From: Akkermansia muciniphila | GTDB taxonomy: Bacteria; Verrucomicrobiota; Verrucomicrobiia; Verrucomicrobiales; Akkermansiaceae | Direction: 5' to 3' | DNA length: 43,696 bases | Assembly (NCBI RefSeq): GCF_018709685.1 | Contig: NZ_JABDHQ010000019.1 | Location: 1 to 43,696 of the forward strand | Shown: positions 15,246-22,818 of the stretch, in pieces | How the letters are laid out: each line of letters opens with the position of its first letter | Numbering within the stretch: position 1 is the first letter of the stretch | Position numbers and translations under genes: made by a program | Notes under the pieces: generated by a model | The model's input: only the letters and a program-made list of their open reading frames with translations | Told to the model about the DNA's origin: nothing | Database searches by the model: none

Positions 15246-16148
15246 ATGCACATCACAGCAGGCCCCGGCATTTCCCGCGCATTCATTCTCGGCGCCGGGC
15301 TGGGCACCCGTCTGCGGCCCCTGACCAGCGTGCTTCCCAAGCCGCTGATTCCCTTTTTCCATGAGCCCCTGGTGCTGCATTCCATGCGCCGCTGTTATGA
15401 CTGCGGCATCCGGGAGTTCATTATCAACACACACCATCTGGCGGAAGCCTGGGACCGCGTGTTCCCGGACCGTTCCTGGAACGGGTGCCCCGTCCATTTC
15501 AGCCATGAAGCCGTACTGCTGGATTCAGGCGGCGGCGTCAGGAAGGTCAAGCCCTGGGCCTCCGCGGAGGAACCCCTGCTGGTGATGAACGGGGACATGG
15601 CGGCCACCTTTGACCTGCACCGGCTGCTGGAGGACCATCTGCGGAACCGTCCCGCCGTGACGCTGGCCCTCCGGACTGCCGGAGACAAGAGGAATGTGGG
15701 CTTTGACCCTTCCTCCGGACTGGTGACGGATATGCGGCACGCCCTGGGGCGCGATCCCGGTTCCCGCCAGTTTACCGGGGCATACTGCATGGAACCGGAG
15801 GTTTTCAGCCATATCCCTCCCCATGGGGCCGTTTCCATCATTCCCGTTTTTCTGGACTACATCCGCCAGGGCCGTCTGCGCGGCATGCCGGCGGACGACG
15901 GCCTGTGGATGGACATGGGTACTCCGGAGTCCTACATCCAGGCCCATCTGGATTTTCCCTCCCCTGCTCCGCGCATTCATCCGGACGCGGAAGTGTCTCC
16001 CGGGGCCTCCGTGGACGCTGCCAGCGTGATCGGGCCCCGCGCCGTCGTGGAAGAAGGCTGCCGCCTGCGGGAATGCATTGTTTGGCCCGGCGTCCGCGTT
16101 CCCGCCGGCACCCGTGCGGAACGGCGGATTTTTCATCTCTCTCTTTGA
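15246..16148 (+). CDS. Sugar-phosphate nucleotidyltransferase
   Basis: 300 aa. The N-terminal signature AFILGAGLGTRLRPLTSVLPKPLIP (residues ~12-36) is that of NTP-transferases that make nucleotide sugars from sugar-1-phosphates. Metal-binding VMNGDMAATFDL follows near residue 117. The C-terminal part (HPDAEVSPGASVDAASVIGPRAVVEEGCRLRECIVWPGVRV) is a short left-handed beta-helix of hexapeptide type. The overall layout resembles MurU-like and GDP-mannose pyrophosphorylase-like enzymes, but the sugar is not determinable. It is upstream of, and nearly abuts, the NAGPA-like gene (10-nt gap), so the two are probably co-transcribed. A TTGAAA -35-like box lies at 15211-15216 but its -10 partner is poor. 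Confidence 0.83.
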   Translation: MHITAGPGISRAFILGAGLGTRLRPLTSVLPKPLIPFFHEPLVLHSMRRCYDCGIREFIINTHHLAEAWDRVFPDRSWNGCPVHFSHEAVLLDSGGGVRKVKPWASAEEPLLVMNGDMAATFDLHRLLEDHLRNRPAVTLALRTAGDKRNVGFDPSSGLVTDMRHALGRDPGSRQFTGAYCMEPEVFSHIPPHGAVSIIPVFLDYIRQGRLRGMPADDGLWMDMGTPESYIQAHLDFPSPAPRIHPDAEVSPGASVDAASVIGPRAVVEEGCRLRECIVWPGVRVPAGTRAERRIFHLSL

Positions 16149-16158
16149 CTGCCCACCC

Positions 16159-16902
16159 ATGCCTTTCCTGCGTTTTCTCCTTTTCCTCTCATTCTTCTGC
16201 GGCACGGTCCAGGCGGAACACCGCGTGTTCACCAGAAAAGACGGCTTCCTGTCCATGCGGGACAAGCTGAACGTCTATTTTTTCCAGTCCGGCACGCACC
16301 GCCTTCTGGTGCGGGATGAAGGGAGCGTCAGGGCTCCCCGGTACGGTTCCCTGGACAAGGCCATGAGGAAAAGTCCCTGCGTGGCCGGAGTCAACGGCGG
16401 ATTCTTCGGCGCGGACGCGGAGGGAACCCCGCTGGGCCTCGTCGTCCAGGACGGCAAGCGCCTTTCTCCGCTGGCCACGGGTTCCTTCGCCGTTTCCGGA
16501 GTCGTTTATGAGGACGGTAAAAGCGATCTGGCCCTTGTCCGCAGTTCCGTGCTGAAACGCATGAAAAAACTGCCCGTCATGCAGGCGGCCATTCAGGGCG
16601 GCCCCTTTCTGGTGGAGAACGGTTCAGCCGTAAAGGGGCTTAACGCGCAGAAGTCCACCTACCGCACCTTCATCGCTACGGACGGCGGCAAGCGATGGTG
16701 CATCGGCGTTTCCTCCTCACTGACGCTGAAGGAACTGGCCGATTGGCTGGCTTCTCCCGGAGCGCTGGGGGATTTCAGGGTAAAGACGGCGCTGAACCTG
16801 GACGGAGGCTCTTCCTCCGCCTTCTGGTGCCATGAGTCCGGCATTTCCTACCCCGCATTCAAGCAGGTCAGGAATTACCTGGGCGTAGCGCCGCGCCGGT
16901 AA
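16159..16902 (+). CDS. Secreted phosphodiester glycosidase (NAGPA domain) protein
   Basis: 247 aa from the ATG at 16159, which starts a signal peptide (MPFLRFLLFLSFFCGTVQA). The mature protein fits the NAGPA domain, named after the human uncovering enzyme that removes GlcNAc from a phosphodiester. Motifs are VAGVNGGFFGADAEGTPLGLVV near residue 75, VMQAAIQGGPFLV, and the diagnostic ALNLDGGSSSAFW near residue 215. Bacterial members are thought to act on phosphodiester-linked sugars of envelope polymers. Here the substrate is unknown. The gene follows the nucleotidyltransferase closely, suggesting a shared envelope-polysaccharide role. Its last 28 nt overlap the 3' end of the convergent lnt gene. 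Confidence 0.82.
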   Translation: MPFLRFLLFLSFFCGTVQAEHRVFTRKDGFLSMRDKLNVYFFQSGTHRLLVRDEGSVRAPRYGSLDKAMRKSPCVAGVNGGFFGADAEGTPLGLVVQDGKRLSPLATGSFAVSGVVYEDGKSDLALVRSSVLKRMKKLPVMQAAIQGGPFLVENGSAVKGLNAQKSTYRTFIATDGGKRWCIGVSSSLTLKELADWLASPGALGDFRVKTALNLDGGSSSAFWCHESGISYPAFKQVRNYLGVAPRR

Positions 16903-18758
16903 ACGCCGTCCTTCACGGGGCCGGCGTTTCTCTTTCCCTTATTCATCCTGCGCAGGAGAAGAGCCGCAAACAGCAGGAAACAGGCCAGGACGGCCCAGTC
17001 CCCCAGCATGGCGTACAGGGTTATCTCCGTACAGCCCACGGGCAGCGTGGCGTTCATCACCCCCCGGGTAAACGGGGAACCGGAGGAATCCCTCAAATCC
17101 GCAATGACCGCGCCGTTGGGCGCCAGGGCCACGCTGACGCCGGTATTGGCGGCGCGGACCATGGAGCGGCGCAGTTCAATGCACCGGAACGCCGCATTGC
17201 GCCAATGCTGTTCATTGGCGCTGGAGCGGTTGAACCAGCCGTCATTGGTGACGTTCACCATCAGCTGGGGCTCCTGCCGCACGAAGCGGCGCACCCAGCC
17301 CCCCACCACGTCCTCAAAGCACACCAGCGGGATGACGCCCACCGTGACGGAGCTTCCCGGGCGGATGGGAACGGGAACGGGCTCCGTGGAGGCGCCCGGC
17401 GTGTAATTCAGTCCCATGGCCGTTCCGGCGGAAGCTTCAAAGGCCTTTTCCAGGAACGGGAAGGTTTCGCGCATGGGAATGTATTCTCCGAAGGGGACCA
17501 GCATGGCCTTGGCATGCGGCCTGGCCGTGGAATAGTCCCCCTCAAACACGGTGAGGCAATTGTAGGCCCGTGCCACACGGCCTTCATCGGAAAGGTAAAT
17601 GTCATCCGTTCCCGTGAGCAGGATGAAGTTGCCCAGATTGTTCCGGATGGCCTGCACGTAGTCCTCCTCCGCGCTCAGGAAATTGACGTTGTCCTGCTCC
17701 GGAAAGAGCTCCCCCGTGGAATCACGGTAAAAGGTGGAGATGGGGAAGGAGCTCTCCGGCCAGATCACCCAGGACGGCAGGTCCAGGGAGGCCTCCGTCC
17801 CGTTTCTGGCGGCCTCTTCCAGGGTCCGGGCTTGAAGGTCCAGCAATCCCTGCTCCGTCGTATCCAGCAAAGCCCTGTAAACGGCGCCCCTGTTGGCGGC
17901 GTCCCATTTTTCCTTCTGGCTCAGGTTCAACTGCACGGTCATGACGGGAACGGTCCATTTGCCGTTCCCGGTAGCTGTGCCGGACTGGGGGGAGTAGCGC
18001 GCCGTCCAAAGCACGCCCACGACAAACATGACCAGCAGGACGGAGACCAGGGAGAAGAAGTCCCAGGGCACCGTGCGCCTGCCTTCATGCACCACCATGG
18101 TTCCGGCCCGGCGGCAAACGCGCCACAGCCAGATGGAAAAGACTACCGGAATAAAGGCTAGGGTCGTCACCCCCGTGTATTCCGCCCACTGGGCCAGGGG
18201 ATTGCCGTACAGGGCCACGCCCAGGTTGTTCCAGCCGAAGCCCGGTATCAGCCAGCCCCGCACCCATTCCAGGCACACCCACAGGGCCGCTCCGCCCAGC
18301 GCGGCGGCGGCGCTGGGCAGCATGTCCGCCATGGCCCAGGCTTTCCAGGCGGCCCGGCGGTCCGTTCCCGTTTGCCGCGCATCCGGCAGGGGCTGGGCGT
18401 CCGGGCGGAAGAACACGCCCATGACCAGCGCCCAGACGCCGGGAAACAGGCCCCCGTAAAAAATCATCAGCGGAATGTAGCCCAGCGTGCTGACCTCATT
18501 CACCCACCAGAAGGAGATGCCGTAATACGCCACACCGAAGAGCCAGCCGTACAGGGCATAAGCCAGGGCCCCTTTCCTCCCCTGCCGGCGGGGGCCGTAC
18601 CACAGCGCCGTGAGCAGCGGCAGGAAGCCTATCCAGACGCAGCCGCTCCAGTCCACGGGAATAAAGGAACAGGCCGTCAATACGCCGGAAAGGGCGGCCA
18701 GGAGCAGCCCGGCCCAGACAGGCAGGAGGCGGGGGGGGGAGGGAGAAGCGGTGTTCAT
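16875..18758 (-). CDS. lnt: Apolipoprotein N-acyltransferase
   Basis: 627 aa, longer than the ~510 aa of the E. coli enzyme. An N-terminal block of several membrane helices (residues 1-~240) precedes a periplasmic nitrilase-like domain with the catalytic triad: Glu in WVIWPESSFP, Lys in HAKAMLVPFGEYIP and Cys in IPLVCFEDVVG. A last membrane helix follows (MLGDWAVLACFLLFAALLLRR). Lnt adds the third acyl chain to outer-membrane lipoproteins. The start at 18758 gives a normal N-terminus; 18797 would add 13 residues. Extra length lies mainly in the loop RPDAQPLPDARQTGTDRR and in the nitrilase domain. The stop region overlaps the convergent NAGPA-like gene by 28 nt. Confidence 0.92.
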   Translation of the reverse strand: MNTASPSPPRLLPVWAGLLLAALSGVLTACSFIPVDWSGCVWIGFLPLLTALWYGPRRQGRKGALAYALYGWLFGVAYYGISFWWVNEVSTLGYIPLMIFYGGLFPGVWALVMGVFFRPDAQPLPDARQTGTDRRAAWKAWAMADMLPSAAAALGGAALWVCLEWVRGWLIPGFGWNNLGVALYGNPLAQWAEYTGVTTLAFIPVVFSIWLWRVCRRAGTMVVHEGRRTVPWDFFSLVSVLLVMFVVGVLWTARYSPQSGTATGNGKWTVPVMTVQLNLSQKEKWDAANRGAVYRALLDTTEQGLLDLQARTLEEAARNGTEASLDLPSWVIWPESSFPISTFYRDSTGELFPEQDNVNFLSAEEDYVQAIRNNLGNFILLTGTDDIYLSDEGRVARAYNCLTVFEGDYSTARPHAKAMLVPFGEYIPMRETFPFLEKAFEASAGTAMGLNYTPGASTEPVPVPIRPGSSVTVGVIPLVCFEDVVGGWVRRFVRQEPQLMVNVTNDGWFNRSSANEQHWRNAAFRCIELRRSMVRAANTGVSVALAPNGAVIADLRDSSGSPFTRGVMNATLPVGCTEITLYAMLGDWAVLACFLLFAALLLRRMNKGKRNAGPVKDGVYRRGATPR

Positions 18759-18893
18759 GGTAAAAAGCCTTCTTTTCCGGAAAAGGCACGCCGGCATTCT
18801 TCCTTATGCTGACTCATTCCTGCAACAAAAAAGATTGCAAAATTCGGCCAAATGCGGAAATAGTGGGCGCAGTTCATACAACCCATCACACAT

Positions 18894-19127
18894 ATGGCAG
18901 ATATCGACGAAAAAACACCTCTTAACGTCCCCGGCAAGTTTTACGTGGACAGCTCCTGCATTGACTGCGACCTTTGCCGTGAAACGGCTCCGGAAAACTT
19001 TGGCAGGGATGATGACGAAGGCGTCTCCTACGTCAAGAAGCAGCCTGACAACGACGAAGAAACGGCTGCCTGCGTGGAAGCCATGGAAGGCTGCCCCGTG
19101 GAAGCCATCGGTGACGACGGCGAATAA
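18894..19127 (+). CDS. Small [4Fe-4S] ferredoxin
   Basis: 77 aa, acidic. Cysteines are C22, C25 and C28 (SCIDCDLC) and C67 (EGCPVEAIG), the ligand pattern of single-cluster ferredoxins; C60 may form a disulfide as in some homologues. It is likely a soluble electron carrier for fermentative or biosynthetic enzymes. It is monocistronic, divergent from lnt and followed by two consecutive hairpins. Confidence 0.88.
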   Translation: MADIDEKTPLNVPGKFYVDSSCIDCDLCRETAPENFGRDDDEGVSYVKKQPDNDEETAACVEAMEGCPVEAIGDDGE

Positions 19128-19149
19128 TATAGTTTCATATTATTTTTCA
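19123..19149 (+). terminator. AT-only hairpin with T-run overlapping the ferredoxin stop codon
   Basis: AATAATAT (19123-19130) pairs perfectly with ATATTATT (19137-19144) around AGTTTC and runs into TTTTT. The left arm contains the ferredoxin stop. The stem is weak alone but may assist the stronger hairpin downstream. Confidence 0.35.
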
Positions 19150-19153
19150 AACC

Positions 19154-19190
19154 GCCCGGGGCTGTTGACATTCAACGCTCCGGGCTTTTA
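19154..19190 (+). terminator. Rho-independent terminator after ferredoxin
   Basis: GCCCGG (19154-19159) pairs with CCGGGC (19180-19185), extended by GGC/GCT and GTTGA/TCAAC with one bulged T and a CAT loop. It is followed by TTTTA and lies between the ferredoxin and DciA-like genes. Confidence 0.75.
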
Positions 19191-19200
19191 ATTGATATTC

Positions 19201-19644
19201 ATGCCTTTTCCGCAGTCTCCATACGTCCCTGACCGGGACCGTCCGGATCCCTACGCCTCCCCTGCCCGGTATGAATACCTTTCCCGTGACGAACGGGAGG
19301 TGCGGCAGGCGCTGGCGGACTGGTTCCAGGTTTCCCCCGGAACCAGTGAGACGCGGAATCTCCATACGGCGGAGTCCCTGCTGGGGGATATTCTCGCCAA
19401 ACTGCCCCTGGATGAAGAAGGGATGGATCCGGAACTTCTCCGGAAAGGCTGGATGGCCGCCGCAGGGCCCTTCCTGGGCCAGCAGGCCAACCTGCTGTCC
19501 ATCGTCAAGGGAGTGGCTACCGTGCAGGTGCTCCAGCCCGCCATGCGCTACCACCTCCAGCAGTGGCAGGGCGCCCTGCTGGGAAAGCTGAAGGAGCAGT
19601 TCGGCAAGAATGCCGTCCATTCCATCCGCATACGGATAGGATAA
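19201..19644 (+). CDS. DciA-like (DUF721) protein, possible helicase loader
   Basis: 147 aa from the ATG at 19201; a TTG at 19192 is also in frame. The C-terminal ~90 residues fit the DUF721/DciA layout: RKGWMAAAGPFLGQQANLLSIVKGVATVQVLQPAMRYHLQQWQGALLGKLKEQFG, then a final beta strand ending SIRIRIG. DciA is the ancestral bacterial factor that helps load the replicative helicase DnaB, used where DnaC or DnaI is absent. The N-terminus is a disordered Pro/Asp/Arg-rich segment. Similarity in this family is low, so the function is inferred from layout only. The gene is probably expressed separately from the ferredoxin because of the terminator between them. Confidence 0.62.
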   Translation: MPFPQSPYVPDRDRPDPYASPARYEYLSRDEREVRQALADWFQVSPGTSETRNLHTAESLLGDILAKLPLDEEGMDPELLRKGWMAAAGPFLGQQANLLSIVKGVATVQVLQPAMRYHLQQWQGALLGKLKEQFGKNAVHSIRIRIG

Positions 19645-19723
19645 TTTTTCCTTCGGACAGGCGCCCTACCCTGTCAATCTCCTGCTCTTCATTGCGTTAA
19701 CGGAGATTGAAAACATGTTCGGG

Positions 19724-19912
19724 ATTTGTAATCCGCTGTCAAACGGATTTTTTTCTTTCCTGATTTACGGTCAGGGCCTTTCTGCCGTTTCCCGCGGCTT
19801 TCCCAAAGGAGAAAATCGCAGGAAATTAAATGTTGGATATTTTTATCATCAGCTTTTAATCAGTAAATTAACTATTTTATTGCCGTTAATGTTTCTTTAG
19901 CGGATTACAAAT
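19724..19912. repeat. 189-bp segment bounded by perfect 13-bp inverted repeats
   Basis: ATTTGTAATCCGC (19724-19736) and GCGGATTACAAAT (19900-19912) are exact reverse complements, 163 nt apart, 85 nt upstream of the PEP-CTERM gene. No target-site duplication flanks them. The layout is that of a small invertible element, a possible promoter switch, but inversion has not been shown. Confidence 0.5.
19730..19754 (+). terminator. Terminator after the DciA-like gene
   Basis: AATCCG (19730-19735), an 8-nt loop, CGGATT (19744-19749) and a further five T. The left arm overlaps the left copy of the 13-bp inverted repeat and can alternatively pair with GGATT just upstream. Confidence 0.65.
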
Positions 19913-19996
19913 TCTGTAGCTTCATCATGAATCAAGTGAAATACGCGCCATGGCGGGCGCGGCCCTTTCGCTTTCCAGCAGCAACTTAATATACTG

Positions 19997-20749
19997 ATGA
20001 ACACGACCTTCTTTCTGGCATTATCCACAGCGGCAGCCCTGGCGGCATCCGGAGCGGAAATATGGAGCTCCCTGGATGGAATCATTCCGGAACTGAAGAT
20101 GGGGGAAACCGCGGTCACCCGCATTAATTATTCCTCCGGAAGCGCTCTGATCGCGAATGGAGGGCCCTCCGCAAATACCGTGCAGTCCGTCCTTGGTGCC
20201 CTGGACGCCGGATGGTATTCCGGCACCAGGAATAACAATACCGGTACGCTTGCTTCCGTGACGGCGGACGGCACTACCAACCTGGTTTCCGCCACCGGCG
20301 CAGGCGGAGGGTTTACCGCCGTCAAATTCCATGAAGTGTCCGCAACTACCCTGTCCGGATATGAAGCCCTGAGGATTTCCTTTGATACGGGAGGGCTTTA
20401 CGACGCCAGCAGAACGGGGCAGCCCCAGAATTTCAGCCTTTGGTACAGCCTGGGGGGAGAGGCAGATTCCCTTCTCCAGGCCGGGTCCACGATTTCCGGG
20501 CTGGCGGGGAATGTCAGCAACAATTCCTATGGCTGGACGATTTCCAAAGAGGAGTACGGCAGCTTGTTTGACCGGGGAGCCACCTTTTACCTGGTGATGA
20601 ATACCGGCGTTCTTAATACCAGCTACGCTTACCAGGAGCTTGCCGTGAGCAATTTCAGCATGGAGGGCCTTTTGGTTCCGGAGCCTTCCTCCGCTGCCGT
20701 CACGCTGCTCGGGCTTGGTGTCTGCGCCCTCAGAAGGAAAAGAAGGTGA
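19997..20749 (+). CDS. PEP-CTERM sorting domain surface protein
   Basis: 250 aa. There is an N-terminal signal peptide (NTTFFLALSTAAALAASGA), a mature part rich in Gly, Ser, Thr and Asn of likely beta structure, and a C-terminal PEP-CTERM signal: VPEPSS, a hydrophobic helix (AAVTLLGLGVCAL), then the basic tail RRKRR. Such signals direct proteins to exosortase for processing and surface attachment; no exosortase gene lies in this window. The function of the ectodomain is unknown. A TATACT sequence at 19990-19995 almost touches the ATG. The gene sits downstream of a possible invertible segment and upstream of the GH20 gene (77-nt gap), so it may belong to the same mucin-related locus. Confidence 0.83.
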   Translation: MNTTFFLALSTAAALAASGAEIWSSLDGIIPELKMGETAVTRINYSSGSALIANGGPSANTVQSVLGALDAGWYSGTRNNNTGTLASVTADGTTNLVSATGAGGGFTAVKFHEVSATTLSGYEALRISFDTGGLYDASRTGQPQNFSLWYSLGGEADSLLQAGSTISGLAGNVSNNSYGWTISKEEYGSLFDRGATFYLVMNTGVLNTSYAYQELAVSNFSMEGLLVPEPSSAAVTLLGLGVCALRRKRR

Positions 20750-20826
20750 GACAACAGAAAAGACCAGTGTTCCGCGCCATTTAAAGTTTGATGAAAGAGA
20801 GGCTTTTATTTAAGTGTATTACTATT

Positions 20827-22797
20827 ATGCGACTAACATCCTCCCTCCTTTTGCTGGCATCAGGCCTGATGCTCTGTTCCCCCTCTTCCTACGGAGACTG
20901 GACTTCCCCGCACCCCCTCCAGCAGGAAAAAGCCGCACCGGTGCCCCTCATCCCCTTCCCGGCCCAGGTAGACTGGAAACCGGGAACATGCCCTAAAAAA
21001 GCGCCCGTTTCCGTGAAAAAGAACGCCGCCCTGGCCAAAACGCTGGGCAAGGAAGGCTACGAGCTCCAGATCCGCCCCAACGGCATCCTGATCAGGGCGG
21101 CTGCCGACGCAGGCGTTTTTTATGCCCGCAGGACGCTGGACCAGCTGGGCGCCAAGGGGGATTACCCGTGCTGCGACATCAAGGACAGCCCGGCATTCGC
21201 CATCCGCTGCTTCATGCACGACGTAGGCCGCAATTTCCGGCCCATTGAAACGCTCAAGGCGGACATTGACGAGATGGCCCGGCTCAAGATAAACGCCTTC
21301 CACTGGCACCTGACGGACTACCCCGCATGGCGCATCCAGTGCAAGAAGTACCCTGTTTTAAATGATCCCTCCAAGAGGATCAAGGGGCGGGACGTCAACG
21401 ACACTTATACCTACGACCAGATCCGGGACCTGTTCCGGTACGCCAAAAAGCGCCACATCCAGATCATTCCGGAAATCGACATGCCGGGGCACAGCACCTA
21501 TTTCCAGAATTGCTTCGGTTTTCCGATGCACGACCCCAGGGGCGCTAAGATTCTGGAGGAACTGCTGGAAGAATTCTGCCGGGAAATTCCGGTGGAAATG
21601 TCCCCCTACCTCCACATCGGCGCGGATGAAATCCACATCCCCAACGGGAAGCAGTTTGCGGACCGGATGGCGGCCAAGGTCAAATCTTTGGGACGCCAGC
21701 CCATCCAGTGGGCGGGCAATAACGACCTGCCCGTTTCCGGAGACAGTTACGCCCAGTTGTGGAATGACGAGAATTCCGTAGGCCTGCCGAACCCCGCCAA
21801 GCAGAAGAACCCCTATTTTGACTCCACGGCAGGCTACATCAATTCCTTTGACCCCGGCATCCTGGTGCGCAGGAATTTCTTCCGCCAGCCCTGCGGAACG
21901 GCGAAGAGCGACGACCATTCCCTGGGCGTCATCCAGTGCCTGTGGCCGGATACCCGGGTGGAGGACAAGAAGAACATCCCCATCCAGAGCCCCCAGTGGC
22001 CGGCCATGTTCGCCATGGCGGAGCGCAGCTGGAAGGGCATTCCGGAGGACGGCTCCCGCTTTGCCGGAAAATTGCCGGAAAAGGATACGGAGGCCTATCA
22101 GGCCTTCTCCCTGTTTGAAAAACGCATGGAAGCCCTGGCCGGAAACAAGCCCTTCCCCTACTGGCGGGATTCCTTCGTGGAATGGACCGTGTCCGGCCCC
22201 GTTCCGAAAGACAGGCAGGAGGAAGTGAGGAACGGCCTGCTGGCCGGAAAATCCCCCGCGGGCGTGGAGCAGCTCCAGGCGCGCGGCGGCAACCTGTACT
22301 TCCGCACGCGTGCGGGAGCGGAAGGCCTGTTCTCCAAGACCAAGCCAGGCAATACCGCCTGGGCGGAGACGACCTTTTACGCGCCCAAGGCAGGCACCAT
22401 GTACGCCATGGTGGGCTTTGACGCTCCGGCCCGCTCCACACGGCGCTGTTCCGGCGTTCCGGCTGCCGGGGAATGGTCCCAGTGCGGCACCAGGATATGG
22501 GTGAACGGCAAGGAAGTGAAAAACCCCCAGACCTATAAGCTGGCAGGCCAGCGGCGTTATGAAAAGCACACCTGGAATTCTCCCGCCAATGAAATATCCT
22601 TTGACAATGAGGAATTCTGGTGGGCGCGGCCTCCGGTCCCCTTCCAGGTAAAGGCCGGGGAAAACAAAATCCTGATTGAACAGCCGTACACGGGCAGCTT
22701 CCAGTCCTGGGGCGTCAGCTTCATTCCGGTGAAAAAATCGGGAGACCGCTGGGTTGCCGATCCAAGCTATTACGTCAAGACCAGGGGGAAAAAGTAG
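20827..22797 (+). CDS. GH20 beta-N-acetylhexosaminidase, secreted
   Basis: 656 aa from the ATG at 20827, which begins a proper signal peptide (MRLTSSLLLLASGLMLC); 20788 would add 13 residues. An N-terminal GH20b-like domain (PLIPFPAQVDWKPG...) leads to the GH20 barrel: FMHDVGRNFRPIETLKADID, NAFHWHLTDYPAWRI, IPEIDMPGHS, and the catalytic pair D267-E268 in HIGADEIHI. A tryptophan-rich region follows. About 170 residues at the C-terminus form an extra beta-rich domain, perhaps carbohydrate binding. The enzyme removes terminal GlcNAc or GalNAc from glycans such as mucin O-glycans. The sulfatase gene begins 21 nt downstream, so the pair can desulfate and trim the same glycans. Confidence 0.92.
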   Translation: MRLTSSLLLLASGLMLCSPSSYGDWTSPHPLQQEKAAPVPLIPFPAQVDWKPGTCPKKAPVSVKKNAALAKTLGKEGYELQIRPNGILIRAAADAGVFYARRTLDQLGAKGDYPCCDIKDSPAFAIRCFMHDVGRNFRPIETLKADIDEMARLKINAFHWHLTDYPAWRIQCKKYPVLNDPSKRIKGRDVNDTYTYDQIRDLFRYAKKRHIQIIPEIDMPGHSTYFQNCFGFPMHDPRGAKILEELLEEFCREIPVEMSPYLHIGADEIHIPNGKQFADRMAAKVKSLGRQPIQWAGNNDLPVSGDSYAQLWNDENSVGLPNPAKQKNPYFDSTAGYINSFDPGILVRRNFFRQPCGTAKSDDHSLGVIQCLWPDTRVEDKKNIPIQSPQWPAMFAMAERSWKGIPEDGSRFAGKLPEKDTEAYQAFSLFEKRMEALAGNKPFPYWRDSFVEWTVSGPVPKDRQEEVRNGLLAGKSPAGVEQLQARGGNLYFRTRAGAEGLFSKTKPGNTAWAETTFYAPKAGTMYAMVGFDAPARSTRRCSGVPAAGEWSQCGTRIWVNGKEVKNPQTYKLAGQRRYEKHTWNSPANEISFDNEEFWWARPPVPFQVKAGENKILIEQPYTGSFQSWGVSFIPVKKSGDRWVADPSYYVKTRGKK

Positions 22798-22818
22798 GAT
22801 TCCAGCTTTCCGGTTGCC

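Larger units (their letters stand above)
19645..19996. other. 352-bp AT-rich gap with terminator and 13-bp inverted repeat
   Basis: No gene was found. It holds the terminator after the DciA-like gene and a segment bounded by inverted copies of ATTTGTAATCCGC. The interior is distinctly AT-rich, with several TTAAT/TTTAAT-type tracts that could be promoters in either direction. Confidence 0.6.

Noticed and set aside
19123-19149. AT-rich inverted repeat after ferredoxin as a second dif site
   Set aside because: It lacks the GCATAA/TTATGC-type arms and the 6-bp centre pattern; its position at a stop codon and its T-run fit a terminator better.
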